Of a stretch of 64,000 nt of DNA, positions 12,138-23,590 are shown one piece after another. The position numbers and the translations under genes were made by a program. The notes beneath the pieces are model-generated. The model did not search any database, had not been told where the DNA came from, and was given only the letters and a program-made list of their open reading frames with translations. Position 1 is the stretch's first letter, and each line of letters opens with the position of its first letter. The stretch spans positions 682,001 to 746,000 of the forward strand of contig JAFFJZ010000043.1 of NCBI GenBank assembly GCA_018340375.1, in the 5' to 3' direction. The stretch is from Gonatopus flavifemur (taxonomy: Eukaryota; Arthropoda; Insecta; Hymenoptera; Dryinidae).

Positions 12138-13577
12138 CAGTGTTGCCAGAAGGTTATAGACTCGCAGAGCTAGATGACGCAGCAGTCGGTACTGTTCAGA
12201 GCTAAATTAGAATTGGTGACAGTGCTAGATTTTTTTCGATGTTGCCAAATGTTAGTGCTAAAAAAAAACGCGGGAAAAATAGAGAATTTTGAATTTGTGA
12301 ATTTTGCACATTTTGTTATATCAGGAATTTACATTCAGCAGGGTCAGAGTGTTTAGTGAGATACCTTGTATATTTATTTTTCCATTTCACATCTCCAAAT
12401 ATATGTTCAGGGATATTTGATTCGATATTCAATGACCAAAATCATGTATCAATATACTGTAAACCAGGGTTGTAAATTAGTTAATTGAAGAAGCACCCAA
12501 TTAACAATTGGAATTTAATTCTTATTTGAAAGTTTCTTCAATCAAAAATTAAATTCAATTCTTAATTGAAGTCGTTTCCAATTATCAAATAAATGTAATT
12601 GCTTTAAAATCAAGCAATGATCGATTGATTTTCCTGATGCGCTCTTGTTTTTCTGTATTTGTTAATTAAGAAAGAACAAGAAAACATAAGAAAAATGGAT
12701 CAACCATTGCTTGATTTTGAATCAATCAATTGATTTGTCAAATGGAAATTACCTCAATTGAGAATCTAATTTAATTGTTTGTTGCAAAAAAATTTCAATT
12801 AAGAATTCAATTTAATTTTTAATTGAGCAAAATTTCAATTGAAAATTAAATTTTTATTGTTCATTGAACGTCAATTCAAATGAGTTTTAATTGAATGACT
12901 TCCAACCCTGCTGTAAACTGGACTTTTTTCTAACAAACAAAAAACATAGATTCACACCCGTTCGAATTTCTCTCTCGCCATTTTGATTGGATAGACAAGG
13001 ACACATTGACACCCGTTTGTACCTCTCTCTCTATACGCGCGATTATATTGTTGCCCTCACTCCAGTATGTATATATAGCTCAACGATGGGAATAGAGTGG
13101 AATAGGTTATCTTTTAACCAATTGAAAAATTCAGAGGAAATTTCCTAATTTTTGATTGGTGGAAAAATAAGCTCACCCACTCTATTCCCTCGGTGGCGGA
13201 AGCACCCATATATTGGAATGAGCGCAATGATAGAATTGCGTGGAAAGAAAGAGAGACACAAACAGATGTGAATGTATCTTTGTTTATTCAATCAAAATAA
13301 TGGAAGAGAGAATCCAAATGGACTGAATGCAGGTTTGTTCAATAGATAACGTTGTTTTTTTCTTCTAATATAGTAATATCCAGTTTTACCTGTATCAGTG
13401 GTCTTATATGAAAAGGAAGCAGTGACCTCTATTACGGTGCTAGATATTGAAAAAATAGTGCTAGATATTTAATCTCAGTGCTATCCATAGTGCTAAGTGC
13501 TGTACTTAAAAGTTCAGGGCTAGAAATGTTTTCATAGTGCTAAATCTAGCAACCGTGTTGCTGTTCTGGCAACACTG
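12138..13577. mobile_element. Non-autonomous hAT element G
   Basis: TIRs are CAGTGTTGCCAGAA and TTCTGGCAACACTG. The exact 8-bp duplication GACATAGA lies at 12130-12137 and 13578-13585. It interrupts mariner D in its ERDIERR region. Without element H it is about 986 bp. The phrase AGTGCTAGAT recurs near both ends. No transposase is recognisable. Confidence 0.9.
12465..12910. mobile_element. hAT-like element H built of AATTGAA words
   Basis: Ends are CAGGGTTGTAAATTAG and the complement CAGGGTTGGAAGTCATTC, with an exact 8-bp duplication CTGTAAAC at 12457-12464 and 12911-12918. The 446-bp interior is made almost wholly of TTCAATTAAGAATTGAA-type self-complementary words. It is nested in G. Confidence 0.88.
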
Positions 13578-14689
13578 GACATAGAACGTCGAAAAAAAAT
13601 TTGTGAAATGACACTCCAAAGACAGCAACGAAAAGGATCTTTTGCATCGAATAGTCATAGGAGATGGAAAATTGATATATTATGAGAATCTAGAAGCCCA
13701 AAAATCTTGGGTGAAGCCAGATGAACCGGGCCCATCATAGCCAAAGAGAAATATTCACTGTGCCAAGGTTATGCTCTGCATTTGGTAGGATTCGAGAGGT
13801 GTTCTATATTATGAGTTGCTCGAATCCTCTTAAACTATTGATGGAGAACTTCACCGACGACAACTAAAGCATTTAAAGCGAGCCATAGAAGAAAAACGAC
13901 CAGAATGGGTGAATAGGCACAGTGAATCAATTCTGCAACATGACAATGCCAAACCGTACACCGCACAAGTCGTGAAAAAATATTTAGATGGACAGGATTG
14001 GGAAGTATTATTCCACCCGCCATATTCGCCAGACATAGCTCTGTCGGATTACCACTTATTTTGAACAATCCAGTCAGATCTTACAGGAGAACGGTTCACT
14101 TCATACGAAAGTCTCAAACTTTGGCTTGTTAATTGGATCAGCTCAGAAGATCAGGATTTCTTCAGGCAAGGAATACGTAAATTACCTGAAAGATGGGCAA
14201 AGGTTGTAGCTGCAGATGGAGCATACTTTGAATAAATGTCCTTTAATTTTCTAAACAAGCAAATGTGTTTTATTTCACTAAAAAAGGGCGGAGTCATATT
14301 CACAAACCCAATAATGGGGCTGGAAGAAAAAGTCTCGGGAGAAAGTTGCAGAGTTCTGAGGGGGACATTTGATGGTAACCTTGACTCCGACCTCAGACTC
14401 CATCTTCAAGGTCATTTCGAGGTCAACGTGTGTTTTCCAAATGAGATCTCCTATTTTTGACTACATCCTTGGAATGTGCGTTGAAAACCAAGAAACTTTT
14501 GTCTGAACTAGTTTCCTGAAATTTGCGAAGGTGGTGATCTAACCGATAAAGAAAGAAAGGAGATTCAAGAAACACTTTCACCGCTTTCTGTGTGAAATGA
14601 CACTCACCTCTCCAGTTATTCCTTCCCAACAAGGTCGAATTAAGGGCCAATAGCCTCATTGGCCTCCACCTGCCTCAATTCGGCTCTGG

Positions 14690-14800
14690 TTCACAATCTT
14701 CGGGGAACTGCCGTCGGCATCAGCGTTACCTAATGTGCACCACGAGGAGGTTGCGCAATTGGACTTTGCACATCACTGTGGCCCTGAAAAGGACCAATTA
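14690..14800. repeat. Fragment shared by elements C and S
   Basis: About 90 bp (GCATCAGCGTTACC...AATGTGCACC...GAGGAGGTTGCGC) reappears in opposite orientation at 61408-61496 inside element S. Both copies translate to a similar peptide in one frame (ALPNVHxEEVAxxDFAHH), so the fragment may come from an unidentified coding repeat. Function unknown. Confidence 0.6.
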
Positions 14801-15449
14801 TTTCGACTAGAGAGGTATGTGTCTGTGAGTTTTGGGAATAGTCGGGTTTCGTAATTGAGTAATAATGGCCTGATCCAATCATCTCGTGAATTCACCCGTA
14901 CAACATCGGACTTTCCTACATTGCCTCCATGTTACCTTCACGTGGGATCTCCGTTCATCCACGTTCTATTCACGTCCACAATTGATCGACGTGGAGTCCA
15001 CGGAGGTGCGACGTAAAAATCGGTGGATGTGCTGTTAGGGACTGAATGCTCAAATACGGTACCTTCGTTTGAGATACATACACGGCCCTGTTGAGGGGAA
15101 AAAACTGAAAAGGTAAGTATTGTTCCGCACAGAAAGCAACAAGAGTGTTTCTTGAATCTCCTTTCTTTCTTTATCGATTAGAGCGCCATGTTCGCAAATT
15201 TCAGGAAAGTAGTTCAGACAAAAGTTCCTTGGTTTTCAACGTACATTCCAAGGATGTGGTCAAAAATAGGGGGTCCCATTTGAAAAACACAAGTTGTCCT
15301 CAAAATGACCTTGAAGATGGAGTCTGAGGTTATCATCAAATGTCCCCCTCAGAACCCTGCGACTTTTTCCCGAGGATTTTTCTTCCAGTCCCATTACTTT
15401 GGGAGATATAAGCCCTGGCCATTCAAGATGGGGCACCCTGTATTAATAG

Positions 15450-15890
15450 AATCTCACGAGATGTTTTCTCTGCAAACTCTTGTATCATATCAGAATAATC
15501 TAGCGCTTTCAGTAAGTCATTTTCAATACTCATCACGGTGAGACTATTCAATCTCTCCTGATTCATTGGATATTTTTTATTAATTTGAGTTTCAAAAAAG
15601 ATCTTCCACTCGTGCTGTTTGTAGTCATTAGAACTAAATACAATTTTGAGAGAATTTCTACATTTGGAAATGTTTCTTTTATTCCTTTCTCTGCTAATAC
15701 CTTATACATTCAAGCTTTATAGCTCAATGTTCCTTGTTCATTCACATTTTCGTCAGTTACTATAAACTCTTTAACAAATTCTCTAAATTGTGTGAGTTCA
15801 ATCGGTAAGTTTTCTTCCAAATCATCCTCATAAAATTCGAGCAATTTAGATGCATGATGTGTAATTTCTTGAACAGAAAGACTATCTCAA
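15450..15890 (-). pseudogene. hAT transposase C-terminal (dimerisation region) remnant of element B
   Basis: Conceptual minus-strand translation gives FPNVEILSKLYLVLMTT, then NQERLNSLTVMSIENDLL. These match the C-terminal hAT dimerisation segment found in ZMYM/52-kDa-repressor-type hAT transposases. The usual SERSFS-type motif between the two parts is degraded, and there is an in-frame stop upstream. No catalytic part is recognisable. Its position inside the TIR/TSD-defined element B fits B's own gene. The short frames in the sequence are too broken to give a long ORF. Confidence 0.6.
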
Positions 15891-17380
15891 GATGGATGCT
15901 GATCATAAAGCTTACCGACCATATAAAAAATTATCCATTTGACACTATTTGAGGGGATATCAACGATGGTATCGAACCTCTCTTTCTATCGTATAGGAGT
16001 GTCCTCTAATCAACGTGCTTGGTTGGTGAACGCTGGTATCACCTCAAGGGAATTGAAAATTTTTATGAGAACGAATACGATTTGTGAGTTCCTCTGAAGG
16101 AATACAAATGAAAATTAATTTTCGAAACTAGCTGTTTCAACTGAAAACCCTTACTCGAGAGCTTTTTACATTCGGGCGAATCGAGAGATTCAGTAATTTG
16201 AATTCCAAACAGTGTAACTTTCTTAATCAATTCCATAGAAATTGAGTGATATGGAATGAGATTCCGAAAAACGAAAAAACGTACTGATATTAAAAAAGTA
16301 TTGACATTCAATTCTTCTCAATACTATTTTCACTATAAATACTAGAGCTCATACTATTTTTCCAATGAGAAGTGTTATTTTTCTTTATAAAAGGAATAAT
16401 ATTGATCAAGCCAATCCAAGTACTCATTGCAAAAATAAAACGCCCAGAGAACATTACCCTGATGGGAAAATTTCACTGAAAATCTCTGAACATTTCACGG
16501 ATTTTCACAGAAGAGTTTTTAAGAGGATTTCAAAGGTGTTCATAGTTTTTCAAACAAATCTGGAGTTCTTCATATTGAGAGAACGCCAGGTTTGGGTTGT
16601 TGGTAGCTACAGAAAGAATCACTGACTTCATGTCAAACATAGCGCTTCCTGAGTGTATTCAGAAGTATTATACTATTTCAATACTTTTGAATACATTTGT
16701 TTACTGGAAAGTGTTGGATTCCTTTGGTTTTCAAAACTGTTTCGGCAGTAAGTATGTGAGCAAAATTATTTTTTCCATAAGGGTTAAGAAATTGAAATTT
16801 CGATTTCTGCAAAACCTGATCGATGAGTGGGAGTTCCTAGGCGGTGCCTAGTCCGCCTCTATGGTAAATTCGGCCCTGGCCATCGAATAGAATAGGTGAA
16901 AATCGAGAGGGGCTGTGTCGTCAGATGAATACGGCGGGTGGGGTAGAACTCCCCATCGAAGCGTTTCCAGGCAGATTTTTACTGGCCTTGCCACATGAGA
17001 CCGAGCGTTGACATGTAACAAAATCACTTTTTCGTGTCTCTTCTCATATAGCGGCCATTTTTCTTTCAGGGCCCGAATCAAACGCATCAATTGAAGTCGA
17101 TAGCGATTCCCCGTGATAGTCTCATCCGGTTTGAGCAGCTCATAATAAATTACACCGTGCTGATCCCACCAAATACAGAGAAGAAGCTTCGAACCATGAA
17201 TATTTGGTTTTGCGGACGATGTTGATGCATGGCCAGACTTACCCCATGATTTTCTACGCTTTGGATTATCATAGTGTATCCATTTTTCAGCGCCCGTGAC
17301 GATACGGTGCAGAGAACCTTCTTTCACCTGCCGCTGAAGCAGTAGTTCACACGTGACGAAACGCCGTTCGATGTCTCTTG

Positions 17381-17615
17381 CACTGAGAAAAGTGAACTGT
17401 GACTATTACCATGCGAAAATGGTAGTTGAATGACAGAATCTCTAAGTTGGAGATGGCGACTACGTTATTTGGTATCCATCTTCATGTAAGTGATAACCAT
17501 TCCCATGTGCATGAACATTGCCACGATTCTCCATAGTATCTGAAACCAAATTCGCGAAGCTGTCCCCCAATTACGATTTGTACATGGTAATCATTACATT
17601 CCACTTCTCTCAGTG
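17381..17615. mobile_element. CACTGAGAAAAGTG MITE, copy 1
   Basis: CACTGAGAAAAGTGAACTGT at the left is mirrored at the right end (CATTCCACTTCTCTCAGTG), with TG duplications at 17379-17380 and 17616-17617. Excision restores the mariner A frame across KP/RDIERR. A clearly homologous copy lies at 25118. Confidence 0.9.
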
Positions 17616-18239
17616 TGGCTTCAATTCATACGGCACTCAATGTCCTTGCTTCTGGATCATCCCTAACATTTTTAAACGTTTTGAAACAGTTGACTCATCA
17701 ACTGGTAATTGTTTTCCAAGTCGTGCTAACGTCTGAGATCGGTCTTCATCGAGTATTTCCTCCAATTCTCTGTCGTCAAATTTTTTCGATGCGCCAAAAC
17801 GTTCTTTATCCTCAAGTTCAAAATCATTATTTTTGAAGCGTCGAAACCAGTCTCTGCATGTTGTATCCGACAGAACATTGTCACCATAAGTCTCAACAAG
17901 AATTCTATGTGCTCCAGCTGCAGATTGAAATAAAGTAGTGCAATAAAATTCCCTGCAAATACACTTTAGTTGGCACAAAAGTAGACGTTTCCAGAACTAA
18001 TAAACAATTACTTCGTTTACACTTAAGTGAACTATCATACACTGAAATTTCAGGTTAGATACAGTACTTCCTTGCAAGTGCATTAATATTCGAAATTTCC
18101 ATCGCGGAGTACTGTTACTGCCATCTGTGATGAAACAGCAAGAATTCATTCGAGGTCCTAATGGTAAGTTACCACATGAACATTTTAGAAATAATTCAAT
18201 TTGTTTATTCATTAACCCTTTGCGGCATACGTTCTTCAC

Positions 18240-19215
18240 ATGAACGGTTTTACATGAAACTTGGTATATATGGGTTTTTGAGGTCGCTGATTACGAATTT
18301 GGACTCAGATTTGCAAAATTCAAGATGGCGGATTCAAGATGGTGGCGAAGAATTTTTAAAATATGGGGGATTTCGCTGAAACTCACGTGTCGGGGATTTC
18401 TCGGGTCACTGATTACGAATCTGGATTCGGATTTCCAAAATTCAAAATGGCGGATTCAATATGGCGGTGGAGAATTTTAAAAATTGCGGAATTTCGCTAA
18501 AACTCACGTCTCAGGGATTTTTCGGGTTGCTGATCACGAATCTGAACGCAGATTTGCAAAATTCAAGATGGCGGTTTCGAGATAGCGGCGAAAAATTTCA
18601 AAAATTGGAGGATTGTGCTGAAACTTACGTGTCGGGGATTTTCCGGGTTGCTGATTACGAATCTGAACGCAGATTGGCGAAGTTTCAGATGGCGGATTCA
18701 AGATGGCGGCGAAAAATTTTAAAAATTGGGGGATCCCGCTGAAACTTACGTGTCGGGGATTTTTCGGGTCGCTGATTACGAATCTGAACTCAGATTTCCA
18801 AAATTCAGAATGGCGGATTCAATATGGCGGCGGAAAATTAGCAAAATCGTGGAATATCGCTGGAACTTGCATGTCAGGGGTTTTTGGGTCGCTGATTACG
18901 ATTCTAGACACGGATTTTCAAAATTCAAAATGGAGGATTCGTGATGGCGACGGAAAATTTGGAAAATTGCGGAATCCCGCTGAAAAATACGTGTCAGGGA
19001 TTTTTCAGGTCGCCAATTACGAATCTGAACCAGATTTTGAAAATTCGAAATGTCAGATTCAAGGTGGTGACGGAAAATTTTGAAAATCGTGTATCCATGC
19101 TGAACTTCATGCACGGAGGGGCTTTCGGTTCGTTGATTGCGAATTCGAACTCGAATTTCCCAAGTTCAAAGAGCAAATCCGGATGGCGTTAGAAAACTTG
19201 GGAAACCAGGATTCT
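18240..19215. repeat. Left subterminal array of piggyBac, 8 x ~121 bp
   Basis: The phrase GTCGCTGATTACGAATCTG recurs about every 121 bp (near 18283, 18404, 18524, 18645, 18766, 18888, 19008 and 19129). Each unit also has AAGATGGCGGATTCAAGATG or a decayed form. Similar units in opposite orientation form the array at 4.9-5.45 kb. Confidence 0.88.
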
Positions 19216-19735
19216 GCAAAAAGCTTGTAAACTCATTGTTTTTGAATCAATCACCGTAGACCAACTTCTTTCTTCTGGAATTCAATATTTTTCATTCGAA
19301 TAATGAACAAGGAATAAAAGAAATGAACATTTGAAGACCGAACAATTGAGAAAGAGGAATTTATTTATCAATCATGTAGAGAACCTTATTTTTCGACAAT
19401 GAATTCTCATAGATTTAGGCTTCAATGAAAGTCACCGCGTTTGGTTGATTCCAGAGACACGGACGTGGACGTAGCGGCGATTGTCTTCATTTTTCTTGTT
19501 TTTTAATTTTTTTTCAATTTCTCGACTTCCAATTTTTTTGATTTGGTATTCTTTTTTCATGATTTTGTATTTTTATATTTCTTTTATTCATTCCAAATTT
19601 CTCAATTTTTCATCAAAAATTTTCCAATCATTTCTCATTTTCAACTCTTCAGTTTCTACAGTTTTCTTTATAGCATAATGTTTCACAATTTTGTGTTTTC
19701 AATTCTATGGTTCCACAATTTATGTATAAGAATGT

Positions 19736-21390
19736 TCATGCATGGTCATTTCGAAAACAATTTTCATCATGTTTTATGCACAATGGCACATTGCAAGTAC
19801 TGCAGGTGTATGAAGTCCTGCAAGGTTGACTCTTCGTACTACAAAAAGCACAACGTCTTGGAACGCTTACACATACGGGCATATGACATGATTGAGATTG
19901 TCTTGTCTCAATAGATAGTGTAGGTTTTCTGACTACGTTTGATGGAGATGTTTCTTGACATTTTCTTCCCGTAGGTGTAGGTAAACGATGGCTTGCCAAT
20001 TGATCTACTGAGAATAACCTGAATTTTTTTGATGCCATTGGATGTGCTGGATTTCTGGTATTGTAAATAATCGATGCATTTCCAATGGCTGCCTCCAAAA
20101 AATGCCAAAATATGCGGTGCCACCATTTTTTTGATTTCCTATCAATTTTGTGAGTTGATATTAGGTGATCAGATCTATCAACATATCCCATATTTTCATG
20201 ATAGTCAGAGCACATAACTGGGCAAGTTACTTGTTTTAGAGAACCATCTTTTTGTGTACGATTTGTCACAGTAACCTCACAAGGATCATGATAGTTGGAT
20301 AAAAAGAAAACAGCTTTTCTATCCTTCCACTTGACCCAGCTAATTCCAGCACCACAAGTACGGTATTCATACGGCCCATGCGCCATTTTTTTATCAGGAA
20401 TAATGATTTATGGTGAACCCTATCTGTTGGAACGAACAGTTACACAAGCAAACACTTCATCTTTTTTCAAATCTATCATAAGATCAAGACCGGTAAAAAA
20501 ATTATCGAAAAATACATGATGATTTTTTCCTACTAAGTTACGCGTCAAATCTTTCACTACTCGGGCACCCAATTGCTTTTCAGCACTTTCAGCTTTACCT
20601 GTGTATACCTGAAACTCGCACACGTATCGCGATGCATCTGCGCGCGTCCAAACTTTGTATCCACGTTTTATGGGCTTGTTCGGCATGTACTGCTTCAAAC
20701 TGCTACGGCCTTTGAACTCGATCATTCATCAATAGATTGGTTTTGGCTGGGTTCTCAACAATTCTTGAAAGTTTCGGATAATTTATCTAAGAATGGTCTT
20801 AGCTTATACAATTCATCATAATTGTCATCTCCTTTTCTCGGTTCTTGACTGTTGTCAGCCATGTGTAAATGACTCAGAAGAAATTCAAACCTATTAACCG
20901 TCATCAATTTGCACATAAATGGATCATCCAATTTTGGATCTGTCGACCAATAATCGCGGTAAGAGGGGGATTTTTTTACGCCCATCAATATATTTATAGC
21001 GAAAAACACTAGTAATTCCTCTTTGGTTATTGAATCAGCTTTAGTTTTTTTCTGTGTCAAGTACAGTTTTGTTTGTCCAACAATTAAATCTAAAAGTTCA
21101 TGGGGGAACAGACACAAAAATATGTCTAAAGGTGTGATGACATCATCTGTAATATTTGGACCGAAAGTTTCAGTATATGGGAAATCATCTTGGGTTTTTC
21201 TTTTTTCCGCCCACATAAAATCATTATCATTGAATTCTATGTTATCATCATCAAAACTTTTTGAGTCAGAATAATCTCCAGAAAGATTTCTTTCGCTCTC
21301 ACATTCAGTATAATCATTCTCAATATCATCATCATCACACAACTCATCGATAGATTCAGCATCACTGGTAATATCAGTTATTTCATCCAT
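19736..21390 (-). pseudogene. piggyBac transposase, inactivated
   Basis: Blocks 21390-20755, 20725-20420 and 20386-19736 form one protein of about 540 residues, a normal piggyBac length. It has an acidic N-terminus and KPIKRGYKVWTRADASRYVC (first catalytic Asp). The second Asp is in HVFFDNFFTGLDL, and the third is in MGYVDRSDHL, followed by KWWHRIFWH. The C-terminus is a Cys-rich zinc-binding domain (CAFC...CSTCNVPLCIKHDENC). The family excises and inserts at TTAA. All three Asp are present, but there is a stop and a frameshift near 20720-20755 and two in-frame stops between 20386 and 20420. It is recently dead rather than ancient. Confidence 0.92.
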
Positions 21391-21864
21391 ATTTCGAAGT
21401 TATATGAAGTGATATGTCTTGTGCACCAAATATAAGTGATAGATGAACTTTAGTCGTTTCCACGACTGATGGAGAAGAATGCCTTTTCACACAAAAATTT
21501 GCGGAAGACAGTTTCCCACAATCCGGTTAGCCTGCCACACAAACGCGATCTTTAACACGGATAAGTTGTCTTTACTCAATATTAAATAACAATAGACATA
21601 TCTCAGTCAAAACTAATATGTACTACAATAATTAATATTTTGATTATAGATACAAAAAACTAGTTGCGGAGTAGCGATGGAAACCCTAAGTCTATCATGC
21701 GTAGAAAATCAATTTTGAGTGGTAAAGCTTCAAATAAATATTATAATGGTATTTTGCACGAAAATAATAATATTTTGGAATATTTTTATGGATTGAGAAA
21801 TCTGTACATATTATTATTTTTGCGTGAGTAATTCACGTCCCAGATAGCACAAGAGTTCTAAAAA

Positions 21865-23590
21865 TTTTTCCAATCGTCCGTTTGCCCTCACCAACCCCTT
21901 GATGGGGGTTGAATTTGAAAAATTCGGAAAAATTCAAATGTACGTGTATTTCTATGTTTTTTGGGATGCTGAACCCGAAAATGATGAGGTAAGAGGATTC
22001 CGACCCCTCTCTTACCCGCTAGCACCCTCCTACCACCCCCTGATCGGGGTCGAATTTCAAACTTTCGTAAAAAATTCCAATGTATGTGGATTTCCATGTT
22101 TCTGGGATGCTCAAACCGAAAATGATAACGAAATAGAAATTCAACCCCTCTCTTGCCCGCTAGCTCCCTCCCACCACCCCCTGATGGGAGCTGAATTTGA
22201 AACTCACGTGAAAAATTTGAATGTATATGTATTTCCATGTTTTCTGGGACGTTTCAATAAGAAATGATAACAAATAACAAATTTCACCGCTTTGTTACCC
22301 GCTAAGAGTAGAACCAAATCATGAATGCATCTGATATTTCTATTTCATGGAGTATTGACGTTTACAACATAGGATACTGTTTAACGTGTTGAATCAACAA
22401 GTGATTGGCTTTGGATCACCGGTATTTTGAGTATTGAGCCCATGAAAGCTTTGGTCCTTCTGTTTTATCCTGAATCGTTAACGAAATCGTTAGCGTAATT
22501 CGCTGAGAACTGACTTTAATGTGGATTCTACTAGGTTCTTTTGAATGATTGTACAGGAGTGTGAGGAGGTAATCGAGTCAGTGGATATTGTTGATTGCAG
22601 TCGTTTATGGTCTCAGCATCTCAAAGAACATAGAAATACACATACATCTCAACTTTGTGAGAAAATTTCAAATTCAACCACCTTCAAGGGGGTAGTAAGG
22701 GGGTACTAGCGGGTAACAGAGGAGTTTGATTCGTTATTTGTTATCATTTTTGATTTAAGCGTCCCAAAAAACATGGAAATACACATCGATTTGAATTTTT
22801 TACGTGAGTCCCAAATTCAACTCTCGTCCGGGGGTGGTAAGAGGGCGCTAGCGGGTAGGAGAGGGGTTGAATTTGTTATTTGTTATCATTCCTTATTCAA
22901 ACATCCTAGAAAACATGGAAATACATATGCATTCAAATTTTTTTACGTGAGTTTCAAACTCAGCCCTTATCAGGGGGTGATAGGAGGGTGCTAACGGGTG
23001 AGAGAGAGGTTGGAATTCTTTGTCCTTATCATTTTTGGTTTCAGCATCCCAAAAAACATAGAAATCCACATACATTCGCATTTTTTATGAAAATTCAAAA
23101 TTCAACCCCCACCAGGAGGCGGTAGGAGGGTGCTAGCTGGTGAGAGAGGATGGAATTCATTTTTTCTTATCATTTTTGGTTTCAGCATCCCAAAAAACAT
23201 AAAAATCTACATGGATTTGAATTTCTTACGAAAGTTTAAAATTCAACCCCCATGAGGGGGTGGTGCCAGGGTGCTAGCGGGCAAGAGAGGGGTGGAATTT
23301 CTTATTTGTTATCATTTTCGGTTTGAGCATCCCCAAAAACATAGAAATCCACATACATTTGAATTTTTACGAAAGTTCAAACTTCAACCCCCATCAGGGG
23401 GTGGTGGAAGGGTGCTAGCGGATAAGAGAGGGGTTGGAATTCTTTTTCCTCATCATTTTTGGGTTCAGCGTCCCAAAGAACATGGAAATGCACGTACATT
23501 TGAATTTTTCCGTCTTTTTCAAATTCAACCCCCGTCAGGGGGTTGGTGAGGGCAAACGGGCGATTGGAAAAATTTTTCATGGTCATATTC
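21865..23590. repeat. Right subterminal inverted array of piggyBac, ~141-bp units
   Basis: About three units in one orientation (21.87-22.29 kb) face about eight in the other (22.6-23.59 kb) across ~300 bp of single-copy DNA. Each unit has CCCCCATCAGGGGGTGGT, GTGCTAGCGGG and CAGCATCCCAAAAAACATGG. The outer ends (CCAATCGTCCGTTTGCCCTC at 21870 and its complement near 23565) pair, so the block can form a very long hairpin. Confidence 0.85.

Larger units (their letters stand above)
10695..14235 (+). pseudogene. Mariner D transposase (three insertions, several stops)
   Basis: The frame starts at ATG 10695, and E1 has landed two codons in. Coding resumes at 11098 (helix-turn-helix region, CKEWFRRFQNDDF), is cut again by E2 at 11385, continues 12038-12137 (VERSTVANRL), is cut by G, and runs 13578-14235. 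The C-terminal part has HDNAKPYTAQVVKKYL and HPPYSPDIALSDYHLF. Exactly 34 residues separate the two Asp residues, so this is a DD34D mariner. Stops after GPS, CIW, ESS and DYHLF show it is dead. It ends with DGAYFE at 14235. Confidence 0.88.
10523..14311 (+). mobile_element. Mariner element D, split by E1, E2 and hAT G
   Basis: TIRs are TTGGGTGTGTGAATATAACT on the left and the complement of TTGGGTTTGTGAATATGACT on the right, with TA duplications at 10521-10522 and 14312-14313. It sits inside the left TIR of element C, and the empty site can be read in C's right TIR (CAAAGTAATGGG). Removing E1 (397 bp), E2 (653 bp) and G (1440 bp) with their duplications leaves 1287 bp. Confidence 0.92.
10477..15440. 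mobile_element. Element C (CAGGGTG termini, long TIRs)
   Basis: CAGGGTGTCTCATTTTAAAT on the left is matched by the complement of CAGGGTGCCCCATCTTGAAT on the right, with TA flanks. The inverted repeat continues through CCAGGGCTTATATCTCCC and on for about 300 bp on each side (resuming at 14312 after mariner D). Without mariner D it is about 1173 bp. It has no ORF of its own. The central part holds a ~90-bp sequence also found in element S at 61.4 kb. Confidence 0.85.
10088..16878 (-). mobile_element. hAT element B
   Basis: TIRs are CAGTGCCGGATTTACC on the left and the complement of CAGGGCCGAATTTACC on the right. An exact 8-bp target duplication GCCATCGA lies at 10080-10087 and 16879-16886. The target is the mariner A gene, just after its FHLFYSMA motif. 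Element C occupies 10477-15440. Without it B is about 1.8 kb and carries only C-terminal transposase remnants, so it is non-autonomous or decayed. A (TA)n run lies near its left end. Confidence 0.9.
8853..17980 (-). pseudogene. Mariner A transposase (interrupted and mutated)
   Basis: The DNA-binding and N-terminal part is at 17980-17618 (CRDWFRRFKNNDF region), the catalytic part at 17378-16887, the C-terminus at 10079-9959, and the last residues, WEKVVSSDSQYFE, at about 8894-8853. The family is a DD34D cut-and-paste transposase acting on its own TIRs. Here the HDNA-type second catalytic Asp reads HVNARSH, and the SPD block reads SSDDTAPLDFHLF, so the active site is damaged. An in-frame stop follows QKQGH near 17637. 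The coding match on both sides of each insertion confirms the boundaries of the inserted elements. Confidence 0.85.
8777..18161 (-). mobile_element. Mariner element A, split by three insertions
   Basis: Left and right ends carry matching TIRs, TTAGGACCTTGGAT at 8777 and the complement of TTAGGACCTCGAAT ending at 18161. Flanking dinucleotides are TA on the left and TG on the right, a degraded TA duplication. The minus-strand transposase runs through the element and resumes in frame after each insertion: a 235-bp MITE (17381-17615), hAT element B (10088-16878) and a 1062-bp MITE (8895-9956). Removing these with their target duplications leaves 1285 bp, the standard mariner length. It is the outermost layer of the nest. 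Confidence 0.9.

Noticed and set aside
18161..19192. Series of ~60-126-codon ORFs on both strands
   Set aside because: All lie in the 121-bp tandem array of piggyBac and repeat the same peptide in different frames; no start or domain is conserved.
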